Source of the DNA: DASZUK01 sp963844575
Lineage (GTDB): Bacteria; Actinomycetota; Acidimicrobiia; Acidimicrobiales; RAAP-2
Direction: 5' to 3'
Assembly: GCA_963844575.1 (NCBI GenBank)
Contig: CAWJOU010000005.1
Span: forward strand, 1,240,001 to 1,304,000
DNA length: 64,000 bases
The notes under the pieces are model-generated. The model saw nothing but the letters and a program-made list of their open reading frames with translations, ran no database searches and had not been told where the DNA came from. Below are positions 1 to 7,875 of the stretch, one piece after another (position 1 is the first letter of the stretch; every line of letters begins with the position of its first letter). Position numbers and translations under genes: made by a program.

Positions 1-153
1 TGATGGCACGTCGAGCATGGCGGAAAGGGCGTCTCGGGCCATCTCCTCGGCCTGGTCGAGCCGACGGGCCTGGGAGTAAAGACCCGGGATCTCGGGGGCC
101 TCGAGCGCCCACCAGTGCCCGCTCCGCTCCGCTCGTACGGTGTAGGTCTTCAT
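1..153 (-). CDS. hicB: HicB-family antitoxin, N-terminal part (runs off the window)
   Basis: Reading leftwards from an ATG at 153, the first 51 codons encode MKTYTVRAERSGHWWALEAP, then EIPGLYSQ and a helix RRLDQAEEMARDALSAML. This is the ribbon of the partially degraded RNase-H-like fold of HicB antitoxins, with the family's W-x-A/IPG-x-Y/S-Q pattern. HicB neutralises HicA and usually autoregulates the operon through a C-terminal DNA-binding domain, which lies outside the window. The start overlaps the HicA stop by 4 bases (ATGA), so the pair is translationally coupled in the usual toxin-first order. The fold is seen in the sequence; binding and repression are inferred from the family. Confidence 0.8.
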   Translation of the reverse strand, partial: MKTYTVRAERSGHWWALEAPEIPGLYSQARRLDQAEEMARDALSAMLDVPS

Positions 154-374
154 TTCCACCACCCCTCTCCCAGTTCCAGTTCCAGTTCCGTAGCCTGCAT
201 GATCTTCCGTGCCGTGATCTCGTTGATCTCGTTATGCCGAGGGATCGATACCTGGACGGCGCCGCCCAGCCGGTAGATGTCGTGCTCGGCACCGGCCCGA
301 GCGGGCTCCCAGGTGAGACCTCGGGCCCTCGCTTGCTGGCTGATCTTCCGGATGAGGTCCCGTCGCTTCGTCAG
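150..374 (-). CDS. hicA: HicA-family mRNA interferase toxin, probable CTG start
   Basis: The 74-codon frame reads TKRRDLIRKISQQ near its start, then an H-D-I-Y-R-L stretch, VSIPRHNEI and ARKIMQA, ending at a TGA that overlaps hicB. This is the double-stranded-RNA-binding-like fold of HicA toxins, which cleave mRNA independently of the ribosome. The expected catalytic histidine region is present as SIPRH. An in-frame TAG lies only two codons before the CTG at 374-372, and no ATG, GTG or TTG lies between that stop and the conserved TKRRDLI. Translation must therefore start at CTG, or the 5' end is damaged. Length is normal for HicA (60-80 aa). Two GTCTA/TAGAC inverted repeats sit just upstream. 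Confidence 0.75.
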   Translation of the reverse strand: MTKRRDLIRKISQQARARGLTWEPARAGAEHDIYRLGGAVQVSIPRHNEINEITARKIMQATELELELGEGWWK

Positions 375-378
375 CTTA

Positions 379-419
379 GTCTACTCTTGATAGACAGTAT
401 CAGTCCAGTCTAATTAGAC
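379..419 (-). promoter_or_regulatory. Probable hicAB operators: two GTCTA...TAGAC inverted repeats
   Basis: GTCTA (379-383) and TAGAC (391-395) form an inverted repeat with a 7-base spacer. Bases 408-419 are a perfect 12-bp palindrome, GTCTAATTAGAC, with the same half-site and a 2-base spacer. Both lie immediately upstream of hicA in the only AT-rich patch of the region. HicB proteins commonly repress their own promoter through such repeats. The repeats are seen directly; the operator role is inferred. Confidence 0.55.
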
Positions 420-442
420 AGAGTTCCGAGTCATCGATCCCT

Positions 443-664
443 TTGGTAGCTGCCCCGGCGAACGTTGGCGTGATTGGACGGCAGGCTCACAGGTCGCCGG
501 TCAGGACGGGCCAAAGGTTCGCGTTATGCACAGCTGGAGGCGCCGTGGGGCTGGCCGGGGAGTTTGTGATACGACCCTGCCAGGGCGCGAACGGGGCAGA
601 GAAGGTTCGGATCATCTCGGTTCGCCGGTCGCGTGTGCAAGAGGTGGCGATCTATGAAAGCTGA
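443..664 (+). pseudogene. Decayed BrnT-like toxin, only the C-terminus recognisable
   Basis: The end of this 73-codon open frame reads EKVRIISVRRSRVQEVAIYES. This matches the C-terminal I-R-I-I-S-A-R-R-x-x-R-x-E-x-x-x-Y-E signature of BrnT ribonuclease toxins. The frame ends 11 bases inside the following BrnA-like gene, as in intact brnTA operons. Upstream of this motif the frame shows no BrnT core (no F-x-W-D-x-x-K start), so the 5' part seems deleted or frameshifted. I treat it as a toxin remnant. The C-terminal motif is seen; the rest is inference. Confidence 0.45.
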
Positions 665-890
665 AGAGTTCGACCAGGCGTTCGACCGGGGCGAAGACGT
701 CATACCGGCGCTTGACTACGGCTCGGTCCGCCGGCCGGCGCTCGAGCAGTGACGAGTCAACGTCGACTTCCCGGCTTGGGTCGTCGAGGCGCTCGACCGG
801 GAGGCCAGGCGTCTCGGGGTGACCCGCCAATCCATCATCAAGGTGTGGATCGCCGAACGGCTGGAGCTCCGGGACCACGACGCCGCCTGA
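654..890 (+). pseudogene. BrnA/CopG-like antitoxin interrupted by an in-frame TGA
   Basis: From ATG 654 the frame reads MKAEEFDQAFDRGEDV, then ALDYGSVRRPALEQ, hits TGA at 750-752, and continues as RVNVDFPAWVVEALDREA, then RRLGVTRQSIIKVWIAERLE to the stop at 888-890. This is the complete 79-codon ribbon-helix-helix antitoxin that partners BrnT-like toxins. The linker EQxRVNVDFPAW is conserved, and a single CGA-to-TGA change would explain the stop. A good SD (GAGGTGG) precedes the ATG. A reinitiated product from a downstream GTG could still supply the RHH domain. With the eroded toxin upstream, this looks like a dead or dying module. Confidence 0.7.
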
Positions 891-941
891 CGCAGCGTGA
901 GTGGTCGACGACGGCAGTCGAACCCCCGACCCGACGAGTGT

Positions 942-1081
942 TCAGCCCAGTCCGGCTTGGTCGAGAACCTTGATGAACGTCGGGCGCCGCCGTGGGCCTC
1001 CCGCAGGGCCGTCAAATGTTCGGCGAACTCACGTCGGCGGCCGGCCGCCTTGGCAGCGACAGAACCGACGTTGCTGGTCAT
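942..1081 (-). pseudogene. Possible small frameshifted gene after the DUF2786 gene
   Basis: From ATG 1081 the frame reads MTSNVGSVAAKAAGRRREFA then EHLTALREAHGG. A one-base frame change at about 1010-1000 would continue it as RRPTFIKVLDQAGLG and a TGA ending at 942, about 47 codons in all. The ending resembles the short basic R-x-P-x-x-x-x-x-L-D-x-A-G-L tails found at the ends of some actinobacterial proteins. I cannot name a family. It follows the DUF2786 gene by 24 bases on the same strand. It may be a decayed small gene or noise. Confidence 0.2.
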
Positions 1082-1105
1082 GCGATCAGGGTCGTCGTCG
1101 GACGA

Positions 1106-2431
1106 TCAAGCCACCGCGTCGAACAGCTCGGGCTGGACGCTGAGCGAGCTCAGATCGGCAGCCAGCGTCCCCGCCGCCCACCCTTCGCGGTCGTTCGCCT
1201 GCGAACCCCGGTGCTCCAGCTCCGGGAACAGCTCGGCGATCACGTCGTCGGCGGCCGATGAGCGTGAGGCGAGCACCGGCAGGAACGCGTCGCCGTACGC
1301 CGCCGCGCCCGCCGAGACGCTGACCTCCTCGACCGCCCGGAGGCGCTCGCCGATCCGGATGGCGAAGGCCACGAGGAAGGACTGGCGAAACGACCGCGTC
1401 CGCGAGCGGCCGCCCCGGTCGGTTCTCGATCCGGCGGCCGTCATCTGGGTGGTCGCTTGCACGAGCAGCGACGTGAAGAGGACCTCGACGGTCACGAGAT
1501 CGTCCTCGTGTCCGGCCACGGTGGCCAGGCCGATCGACGGCGTGAGTACCGACCGGCATCGGTTCGCGGCCGCCACGACGTGCAGCAGTTGGGCCTTGGC
1601 CACGATGTATGGGTCCTCGATCCAGATCCGCCGTACGGCGACGGTCGGCCGGTGCGACTGGTCGGCCCGCTCGACCGCGGCCCGGTCGATGCTGTGGCGG
1701 GCCAACAGTTCCTGCGCCTTGGCCGTGAGGGCCTCCGCCTCGTCCGGGAAGGTGGTCGACTCGGCCTTCGCCAGTAGGTGCCGCGCCTTTTCCAGGGTCC
1801 GGTCCCGACCGGCGGCGCCCGGGTCGTGCCCGGCGGTGCTCTTGGCGGGCTGCGGCTCGGGCAGCGGGGGCAGGTGGGCCAGCAGGCCCAGGACCTTGAC
1901 GCCCGTCTCGACGTCGGCCCGCCAGCTCGGCGCGCCGGGTTCGAGCCGCCAGCTCGGCGCTCCGAAGGCCGCCGCCTCGGCCTCCCAGGCCGGGTCGGCC
2001 TGCCCCGTGGGGTCGGCCGGGCGCCCGTTGCGCCGACGTGACGCGACGAGGACGACCGCGGCGGCGACCTCGCCGCCGCCGGCCCCGATCCGCCGGCGCG
2101 CTTGCCCGACGATCTCGCCCGGGTACCAGTGACCGGACGCCAGGGTCTCTACGCCGGATCGCAGCTCCTCGCGGAGGACCTTCGCCACGATCCGTCGGCC
2201 ACCGGCCATGGGTGGTCCGTCGACCAACAGATCGAGCAGCTCCTGCGCATCACCCCTCGAGTGGAAGACCGCCTCCGCGGCCTCTCGGACCGTGACGGCC
2301 ACCGCCAGGTCCTGGGCGACCGACGTCCAGACGTCGTCTTGCCCGACCCGCCCGCCGCTGCCGCCCGCCCGCCGCTGGCGTGCCTGCTTCGCCTTCTTCT
2401 CCTGCCGTCGCTCCCGATTGCGCGTGCCCAT
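1106..2431 (-). CDS. DUF2786 domain protein next to the Wadjet operon
   Basis: This 441-aa protein starts with a very basic tail (MGTRNRERRQEKKAKQARQRR). A long Ala/Arg-rich middle region follows. Around residue 215 is the DUF2786 signature, LEKARHLLAKAESTTFPDEA then EALTAKAQELLARH, and a C-terminal domain of about 200 residues follows it. DUF2786 has no established biochemical function; such genes are often found near phage, plasmid or defence genes. The ATG at 2431 is chosen because the basic start fits relatives; a GTG at 2464 would add 11 residues. Neither start has a clear SD. It lies 66 bases after jetD in the same direction, so it may be co-transcribed with the Wadjet genes. Confidence 0.7.
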   Translation of the reverse strand: MGTRNRERRQEKKAKQARQRRAGGSGGRVGQDDVWTSVAQDLAVAVTVREAAEAVFHSRGDAQELLDLLVDGPPMAGGRRIVAKVLREELRSGVETLASGHWYPGEIVGQARRRIGAGGGEVAAAVVLVASRRRNGRPADPTGQADPAWEAEAAAFGAPSWRLEPGAPSWRADVETGVKVLGLLAHLPPLPEPQPAKSTAGHDPGAAGRDRTLEKARHLLAKAESTTFPDEAEALTAKAQELLARHSIDRAAVERADQSHRPTVAVRRIWIEDPYIVAKAQLLHVVAAANRCRSVLTPSIGLATVAGHEDDLVTVEVLFTSLLVQATTQMTAAGSRTDRGGRSRTRSFRQSFLVAFAIRIGERLRAVEEVSVSAGAAAYGDAFLPVLASRSSAADDVIAELFPELEHRGSQANDREGWAAGTLAADLSSLSVQPELFDAVA

Positions 2432-2497
2432 GGCGGCGATGATCGCGCGCCGCTGCGACAGCACTGCGGATGGGGGCGCCGGGCCGATGGCCGTTCG

Positions 2498-3817
2498 TCA
2501 GGTCGAGACGACGGCCGCCTGCGCCATCTGCCGGAGGAGATCGGCGCGGACGGCCTCTTCGTGGACGGCGAGGCCATGTTGGGCCATGGCCGCCTGGAGC
2601 GCCGGGTCCCACGGCGTCGGCGGGACGGTGCCGCGGAGCCGGACCGTCGTCCCGGTCGTCCCGAGGGCGCGAAGGTAGTCGTCGCCGGTCATCTGCCACG
2701 GGGTGGTGCCCGTCCGGTCGGCGAGCCACGTGCTGATGCCGAGGCCGGCGACGTCGAAGTCGGCGTGCTGAGCGAGAACCGCGCCGTCCTGACCGAGCTG
2801 GCGCAACAACGTGACGACCGCGTGCGTCGGGCGACCGGACGTGCAGATCAGCGGCGCACCGGGCCAACGCCGGTCGGCGGCCTCGACGACGAGCGTCGGG
2901 TTCTCGACGACGAAGGCGACGTCGCCGCGCCCGAGCGGGGCCACCGGCCACCGCCGGAGCTGGGAAAGCGTCAGCGTCGTCGGTTCGCCGGCGTCGGCCA
3001 TCGAGTGGAGGTGGACGGCCAGGGGGTCGTCCCCCCGCGGGCGCAACCCGAGGGTGAGGACGGTGGAGGAGAGCGGATCGGGCACGACGCCGACGCGCTC
3101 CCAGAGCAGCCGGGTCGTCTCGGCGTCCGTCGGCCGATCCTGGCCGAGCAGCCGCGCCACCGCGTCGAGGACGAGGGCGGCGGCGCCACGCCCGCGGTCG
3201 AGGGCATGCGCGTCCCCGCCGTAGCCGTCCGCGGCGAGGCTGGCCAGCGCGATCCCGTCGGCGGGAAGGCGGCCGAGCGTTCCGAGGACCGCGGTCAAGA
3301 ACCGACGGTGCGCCTCGACGTCGCCGCCCGGCACGCCGGCGCGCCGCACGCGGTCCACCCAGGCCACAGAGGCCGCGCCGCCGCCGTCCCCACGGCTGAA
3401 CGGCAGCCGAGCCAGCTCGTCGGCCAGCCACGCCCAGAGGTCGCCGCGAGCCCGTTGCCGGGCGGTCCGAGTGGCCCGACGGTCTTCGACCGGACCGACC
3501 AGCTCCTCGACCGCGGTGCGTAGTTCCTGCGGCCGGTCGAGACCGAGCGCGGTGGTCAACCGGCTGATCGCCAGGCGGGTGGTCGGCGGGGGCAGACGGT
3601 CGATGCCGAGCAGGTCGGCGATGGCCCGCCGCTCCGTCATGGAGAGGTCCCGGACGGTCAGCGTCGTCGGCGCGGCGCCGTCGCCGTAGCGGCGGGCGAG
3701 CTCGTGCAAGACGGGGAGCAGGTCGGCACGATCGAGGCGCCGGGCCGCACCCGAGCGGTCGCCGCCGTCGTTGCGCCGACGGCCGGGATCACCCGGGACG
3801 TCCCCGGCCGTGGTCAC
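2498..3817 (-). CDS. jetD: Wadjet type II JetD, Toprim-like nuclease subunit (TIGR02679/DUF2399)
   Basis: This 439-aa protein starts at a GTG overlapping the jetC stop (GTGA). JetD is the nuclease of Wadjet, the SMC-like system that recognises small circular plasmid DNA after loop extrusion and cuts it. The C-terminal Toprim-like part is visible. VAFVVENPTLVVEAA supplies the conserved glutamate, and HADFDVAGLGISTW supplies the D-x-D-x-A-G motif expected for metal-dependent cleavage. The N-terminal half contains the arm and winged-helix region typical of the family. Length is normal. All four Wadjet genes are present in canonical order with overlapping ends, so the operon looks intact. Plasmid cleavage is family knowledge; activity here is inferred. 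Confidence 0.85.
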   Translation of the reverse strand: MTTAGDVPGDPGRRRNDGGDRSGAARRLDRADLLPVLHELARRYGDGAAPTTLTVRDLSMTERRAIADLLGIDRLPPPTTRLAISRLTTALGLDRPQELRTAVEELVGPVEDRRATRTARQRARGDLWAWLADELARLPFSRGDGGGAASVAWVDRVRRAGVPGGDVEAHRRFLTAVLGTLGRLPADGIALASLAADGYGGDAHALDRGRGAAALVLDAVARLLGQDRPTDAETTRLLWERVGVVPDPLSSTVLTLGLRPRGDDPLAVHLHSMADAGEPTTLTLSQLRRWPVAPLGRGDVAFVVENPTLVVEAADRRWPGAPLICTSGRPTHAVVTLLRQLGQDGAVLAQHADFDVAGLGISTWLADRTGTTPWQMTGDDYLRALGTTGTTVRLRGTVPPTPWDPALQAAMAQHGLAVHEEAVRADLLRQMAQAAVVST

Positions 3818-6800
3818 GGACGCGCTGCGTCGATCGACCGTCGCCGGCCGTCCCACGTGAACCGGGTGGAGGTGACCGGCTCGTCGCCGACGGCCGGGTG
3901 CAGGTGGTGGATAGCGATGCCGGACAGCGTGGCGTACTGGCACCACTCGTGGTCGCTCGTGAACACGGCGTCGAGGTCCCAAGCGTCGAAGGTCCCGAAG
4001 AGCTGTGCCCGGTTGGCGACGTCGACGCCGGCGAACAACTCGTCGAGGAGCACCAGCCGGGGGCAGCCGGTCGGGGCGGCACCGTCGTCGGAGTAGTGCG
4101 CGGCGATGGCCGCCAGCATGGGCAGGTGCAGGGTGATGGACCGCTCGCCGGTCGACAGTCGCTGCAGCCGTCGGGCCGTCGCCGGCTGGAAGCCGTCCCA
4201 GTCCCGGTGGGCGATCTGCAGCGTGAAACGGTGCCACGCCCGGTAGTCGAGGGTCTCGCGCAGCCGGGCCTCCCACGGTGCGTTGGCCTCGAGCTCGGCC
4301 CGGGCCTGGTCGACCCGGGCCCGGACGAAGTCCTGGAGGGAAGTGCGCTCGCCGTCGGAGAGGTCGGCCGGGTCGCGCAGGAGCAAGGAGCGGGCCGCCT
4401 TGACCGCGTCGGGCTGGTCGGCGTCGACCTCCCAGCGGAGCCGCACCTCGACGCCACCGGCCGCCGTCCGGACGGCGGCGAGCTGCCGGTTGATCCCGTC
4501 GACCAGCTGCCTGGCCAGGCGGATCCGGTCGGCGAGGGCCCGGCGGACGCTCCCGGCGAGCGTCTGTTCGAACAGCCGCTCCTCGTCCTGGACGAGCTCG
4601 GCTTCGCCCTCGGCCAGCTCGTGGCGGAGCGCCTCGGCCAGTGCACCGGCTGACCGGCGGACCCCGTTGGCCGTCGTCCTGAGCACCCACCAGCCTTCGT
4701 CGGCGAGCTCTCGCCTGAGGTCGGCGCGGCTGCCGAATGCGGCCTGGACGTGGTGGAGGTGCTCCTGCACCCTGGCCGACGCCCGTTCGACCGCCGTCGC
4801 GTCCGAGGCGACGCCGTCGAGCTCGGTCGCGAGCTCCCGGGCGGCAGCGAGGACGGCCGTGACGCCGTCGCCGGCCGTCGGTTCGACGACGACGTCCGCA
4901 TCGGTGAGCAGCCCGTCGGCGCGGAGGCGACCGAACCGGCTGTGCGCGTCGGTCCTCTCCTGCTCCGCTCGGGCCCTGGTCTGCTCGGCGTCGACGAGCT
5001 CGGTCTCGAGCTTGCCGACCTGCCGTTCGACCGCGGGCTGCCGGGTGGAGAGCTCCCGGTACCGGTTGCGGTTCGAGCGCCGCTCGCCGTCGAGCTCGTC
5101 GATCCGCGCCAGCAGCTGCTCGTACTCGGCCCCGATCGTCGATTCGAGGGTCGTCAGCTTCACGTCCAACTCGGTTGCCTGACGCTCGGTGGTCGCGAGG
5201 TCGTCGGCCGCCCGCCGCGCCGCGTCCTCGGCCCGGGCCATGTCCGAGATGGCCGCCTCCAGGGCCCGGTCGGCCGACGCGAGCTCTCGGGCCCGGCGGG
5301 CCCAGGTGCCGGCCGCCCGCTCGAATGAGCGCAGGTCGTCGACGACGTGGTCCAGTCCGTCGCTGCTCGTCGGCAGCTGATGGCGCGCGCCGAGGGTGGT
5401 GAGGGATCGGAGGGCCGACCGAACGGCGTCCTCGGCCCGGGCCAGGGCATCGCGGCTGGTGGCCAGGCGGTCCTCGGCGTCCGCCAGCCGCGCCTGTGCC
5501 TGGGCCGCCGCCACCGCGGCGGCGTCGACCGGGTCGCGGCCGGGTACGGCGTCGAGGTCGGCCGCCATCGCGTCGCGCCGGGCGTCCGCGGCCGCGGTAG
5601 CCCGATCGAGCTCGACCAGGCGGGCGTCGGTCGCCGACAGCGCCGTCTCGATCTCGGCCAGGCGCTGTCGGCGGCGTCGGTCCTGGGCCTCCGCTCCGAG
5701 CAGTTCGGCCGGTCGTGGTGCGCCGCGGCCGACCGCGGCGCCGAGCCGGAAGGTGCCGTCCAACCCGACGACGACGTCCGCACCGGCACCACCGTCGTCC
5801 GGCTCGACCGTATCGACGACGGCCACCGACGCGAGCACGCCGGCGACGACCGCGGCACCGACGGCGGTGCCGTCGAGGGGGGTGAGGACGTCGGCGAGGC
5901 TGCGCGCCACGCGCCCCCTGGTGGTGAGCAGCACGTCCGGCGTGTCGCCGACCAGGTCGATCGTGCCGTCCGGGGTGATCCACGCGTCGAGCAGCCCGGC
6001 CGCCAGCAGGGCCGCCTCCAGGCCGTCCACCCGGGCCGGTTCGAGCGCCGACCGGACGTCGACCAGTCGCCAGAGCGGGGCTCCGGTCCGTCCGGTCCGG
6101 TCGCGGCGCCAGGACGCAGCCGCCGGCTCGACCACCCGGCCGCCGGCCAGGAGCGCGTGCTCCGCCGCCAGCTGGTCTCGCTCCTCGTCGACCTGGCGAC
6201 GGGCGGCCGCGAGGTCTCGTTGGGCGACGGCATGCTCCGCGGCGAGCGCGGCCGCCAGCTCGCGCCACGCGGCCGCGACGGCGTCGGGGTCGAACGGTGC
6301 CGCCGGCAGCGCGCCGGCCACCCGGGCCGGTCCGATCGCCGCGCACGAGGACGGCCACTCGCCGACCGCGGTCCGGTACTCGTCGAGCGCGGTCGCGTAC
6401 GTGCCAACCGCCTCGCGCCCGAACGCGGCCCGTTCGTCCACCTTCGTCGCGTCCTCGCCGACGCGGTCCTCGGCGAAGGTCCGCTGGTCGACGGCGCGGC
6501 GATGGGTGGCGAGGGCGGTGCGCATCTCGCCGATGCGCAGCTGCTGTGCCCGGACCCAGGCCTGGAGGAGCCGCTCGCCTTCGTCCGGTGCGAGGACGAC
6601 GGCCTCGTCCGTCGCCGCGTCGGCGCCGACCGAGCCAGCGGCGGCTCGCAGCTCGTCCGACGCCAGCCCGGCATTGCCCTGGGCCGTCACGCGACCGGCG
6701 TCGGCGTCTTCGCGCTGCGTACGCCGCCGATCGGCGTCGGCGGCGTGCTCGTCGGCGGTCGTCCGGTCGCGCTCGACGAGCCGTCGGAGCCGCCCGGCCT

Positions 6801-7875
6801 CGGCCCGGACATCGGCCAGGTTGGCGCCCTCGCGGTACGCGTCGCTCGTCCGCAGCGCGTCGAGCGCCGCGTCCACCGCGACGAGCCGGTCGTCGAGCCC
6901 GTCTCGCTCGGCGGCGAGCGAACGGGCCTCCTCTCGGGCTTCGTCGAGCGCCGTGCGCGCTTCTCGTTCGGCCCGCGTCACCGCGTCGCGTCGGGACTCC
7001 GCCGAGCGGACCGCGACCGCCGTGCCGGCGACGACGGCCCGGGTGTACGCCCGCTGACGGGAGGCCAGCGCCTTCGCCTCTTCCAGCTCGCCGGCCAGCG
7101 CTCCCAGCTCGGACCGGCGGCGGTCGAGGCGCTCGAACCCCTCGGCGACGGCCGCCAGGTCGTGGTCGTCGAGGGACGGCAGGGCCTCGGAGAGCACCTC
7201 CGACAGCTTGTCGAGATCGAGGTTCTGCGAGAGCTTCTCCTTGCGCAGCGCTAGGAGCGCGGTGACGACCGACGCGTACCGGTCCGAGCTGAACCCCGGG
7301 AACAGGACCTCCCGGACGGCGGCCCGGTGCTCCTCGGCCGAGTCGTGCACCCGGCCCCGATCGCCGATCGCCGCGGCCAGGTCCTTGCGCGAGAGCGGCA
7401 CCCGGCTTTCGTCGATCAGCTGCAGCTCCGAGCCGACGGACTGGGAGGTCGTGAAGAAGTTCAGGTCGGTCTTGCGCGTGCTCTCCTTGGCCCGGATCCG
7501 TGCGCCGACCGTGAAGACGTCGTCGCCACGCGAGAACTCGACCCAGACGAACCCGGTCCGGTTGCCGTCCGCGCCGCCGGTCATGACCCGCTCGTAGAGG
7601 CTGCCTCTCGACCGCGCCGCCGACGTCAGCCGGGTCGGTGACGAGTCGGCGTCGAGCACGAACGGCAGCAGCAGCTCCAGAGCCATCGACTTCCCCGAGC
7701 CGTTCGGGCCGCGCAGGAGGAGCCGGCCGCGGTGGAAGACGAACGTCTCGTCCCAGTACCGCCACAGGCCGACGATCCCGGCCCGCGCCGGACGCCAGCG
7801 ATCGGCCGGCGCCGATGCCGGAACCGGCTCCGCGCCGGCCGGAGGGGTCGGAAGGAGGGTCAGGGCGTCGTTCAT
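3814..7875 (-). CDS. jetC: Wadjet type II JetC, SMC/MukB-like ATPase (TIGR02680)
   Basis: This 1353-aa protein is translated from ATG 7875, which overlaps the jetB stop (ATGA) and is preceded by GAGGAGG. It has the SMC layout. A Walker A (RGPNGSGKSMALELLLPF) lies near residue 50. Two long Glu/Arg/Ala-rich coiled-coil arms flank a hinge-like region near residues 620-750. A C-terminal head carries the signature RLSTGERSITLHLP and Walker B RLVLLDELFAGVD. JetC dimers with JetA (kleisin-like) and JetB form the ATP-driven loop extruder that presents closed circular DNA to JetD. Catalytic motifs are intact and length matches the family. In another frame the same strand is open for thousands of bases because of base composition; that is not a gene. 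Confidence 0.92.
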   Translation of the reverse strand: MNDALTLLPTPPAGAEPVPASAPADRWRPARAGIVGLWRYWDETFVFHRGRLLLRGPNGSGKSMALELLLPFVLDADSSPTRLTSAARSRGSLYERVMTGGADGNRTGFVWVEFSRGDDVFTVGARIRAKESTRKTDLNFFTTSQSVGSELQLIDESRVPLSRKDLAAAIGDRGRVHDSAEEHRAAVREVLFPGFSSDRYASVVTALLALRKEKLSQNLDLDKLSEVLSEALPSLDDHDLAAVAEGFERLDRRRSELGALAGELEEAKALASRQRAYTRAVVAGTAVAVRSAESRRDAVTRAEREARTALDEAREEARSLAAERDGLDDRLVAVDAALDALRTSDAYREGANLADVRAEAGRLRRLVERDRTTADEHAADADRRRTQREDADAGRVTAQGNAGLASDELRAAAGSVGADAATDEAVVLAPDEGERLLQAWVRAQQLRIGEMRTALATHRRAVDQRTFAEDRVGEDATKVDERAAFGREAVGTYATALDEYRTAVGEWPSSCAAIGPARVAGALPAAPFDPDAVAAAWRELAAALAAEHAVAQRDLAAARRQVDEERDQLAAEHALLAGGRVVEPAAASWRRDRTGRTGAPLWRLVDVRSALEPARVDGLEAALLAAGLLDAWITPDGTIDLVGDTPDVLLTTRGRVARSLADVLTPLDGTAVGAAVVAGVLASVAVVDTVEPDDGGAGADVVVGLDGTFRLGAAVGRGAPRPAELLGAEAQDRRRRQRLAEIETALSATDARLVELDRATAAADARRDAMAADLDAVPGRDPVDAAAVAAAQAQARLADAEDRLATSRDALARAEDAVRSALRSLTTLGARHQLPTSSDGLDHVVDDLRSFERAAGTWARRARELASADRALEAAISDMARAEDAARRAADDLATTERQATELDVKLTTLESTIGAEYEQLLARIDELDGERRSNRNRYRELSTRQPAVERQVGKLETELVDAEQTRARAEQERTDAHSRFGRLRADGLLTDADVVVEPTAGDGVTAVLAAARELATELDGVASDATAVERASARVQEHLHHVQAAFGSRADLRRELADEGWWVLRTTANGVRRSAGALAEALRHELAEGEAELVQDEERLFEQTLAGSVRRALADRIRLARQLVDGINRQLAAVRTAAGGVEVRLRWEVDADQPDAVKAARSLLLRDPADLSDGERTSLQDFVRARVDQARAELEANAPWEARLRETLDYRAWHRFTLQIAHRDWDGFQPATARRLQRLSTGERSITLHLPMLAAIAAHYSDDGAAPTGCPRLVLLDELFAGVDVANRAQLFGTFDAWDLDAVFTSDHEWCQYATLSGIAIHHLHPAVGDEPVTSTRFTWDGRRRSIDAARP

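Noticed and set aside
905..935. tRNA-like GGGGGTTCGACT on the minus strand
   Set aside because: The flanking bases do not form a T stem and no acceptor or anticodon arm can be built, so it is not a tRNA or an obvious att site.
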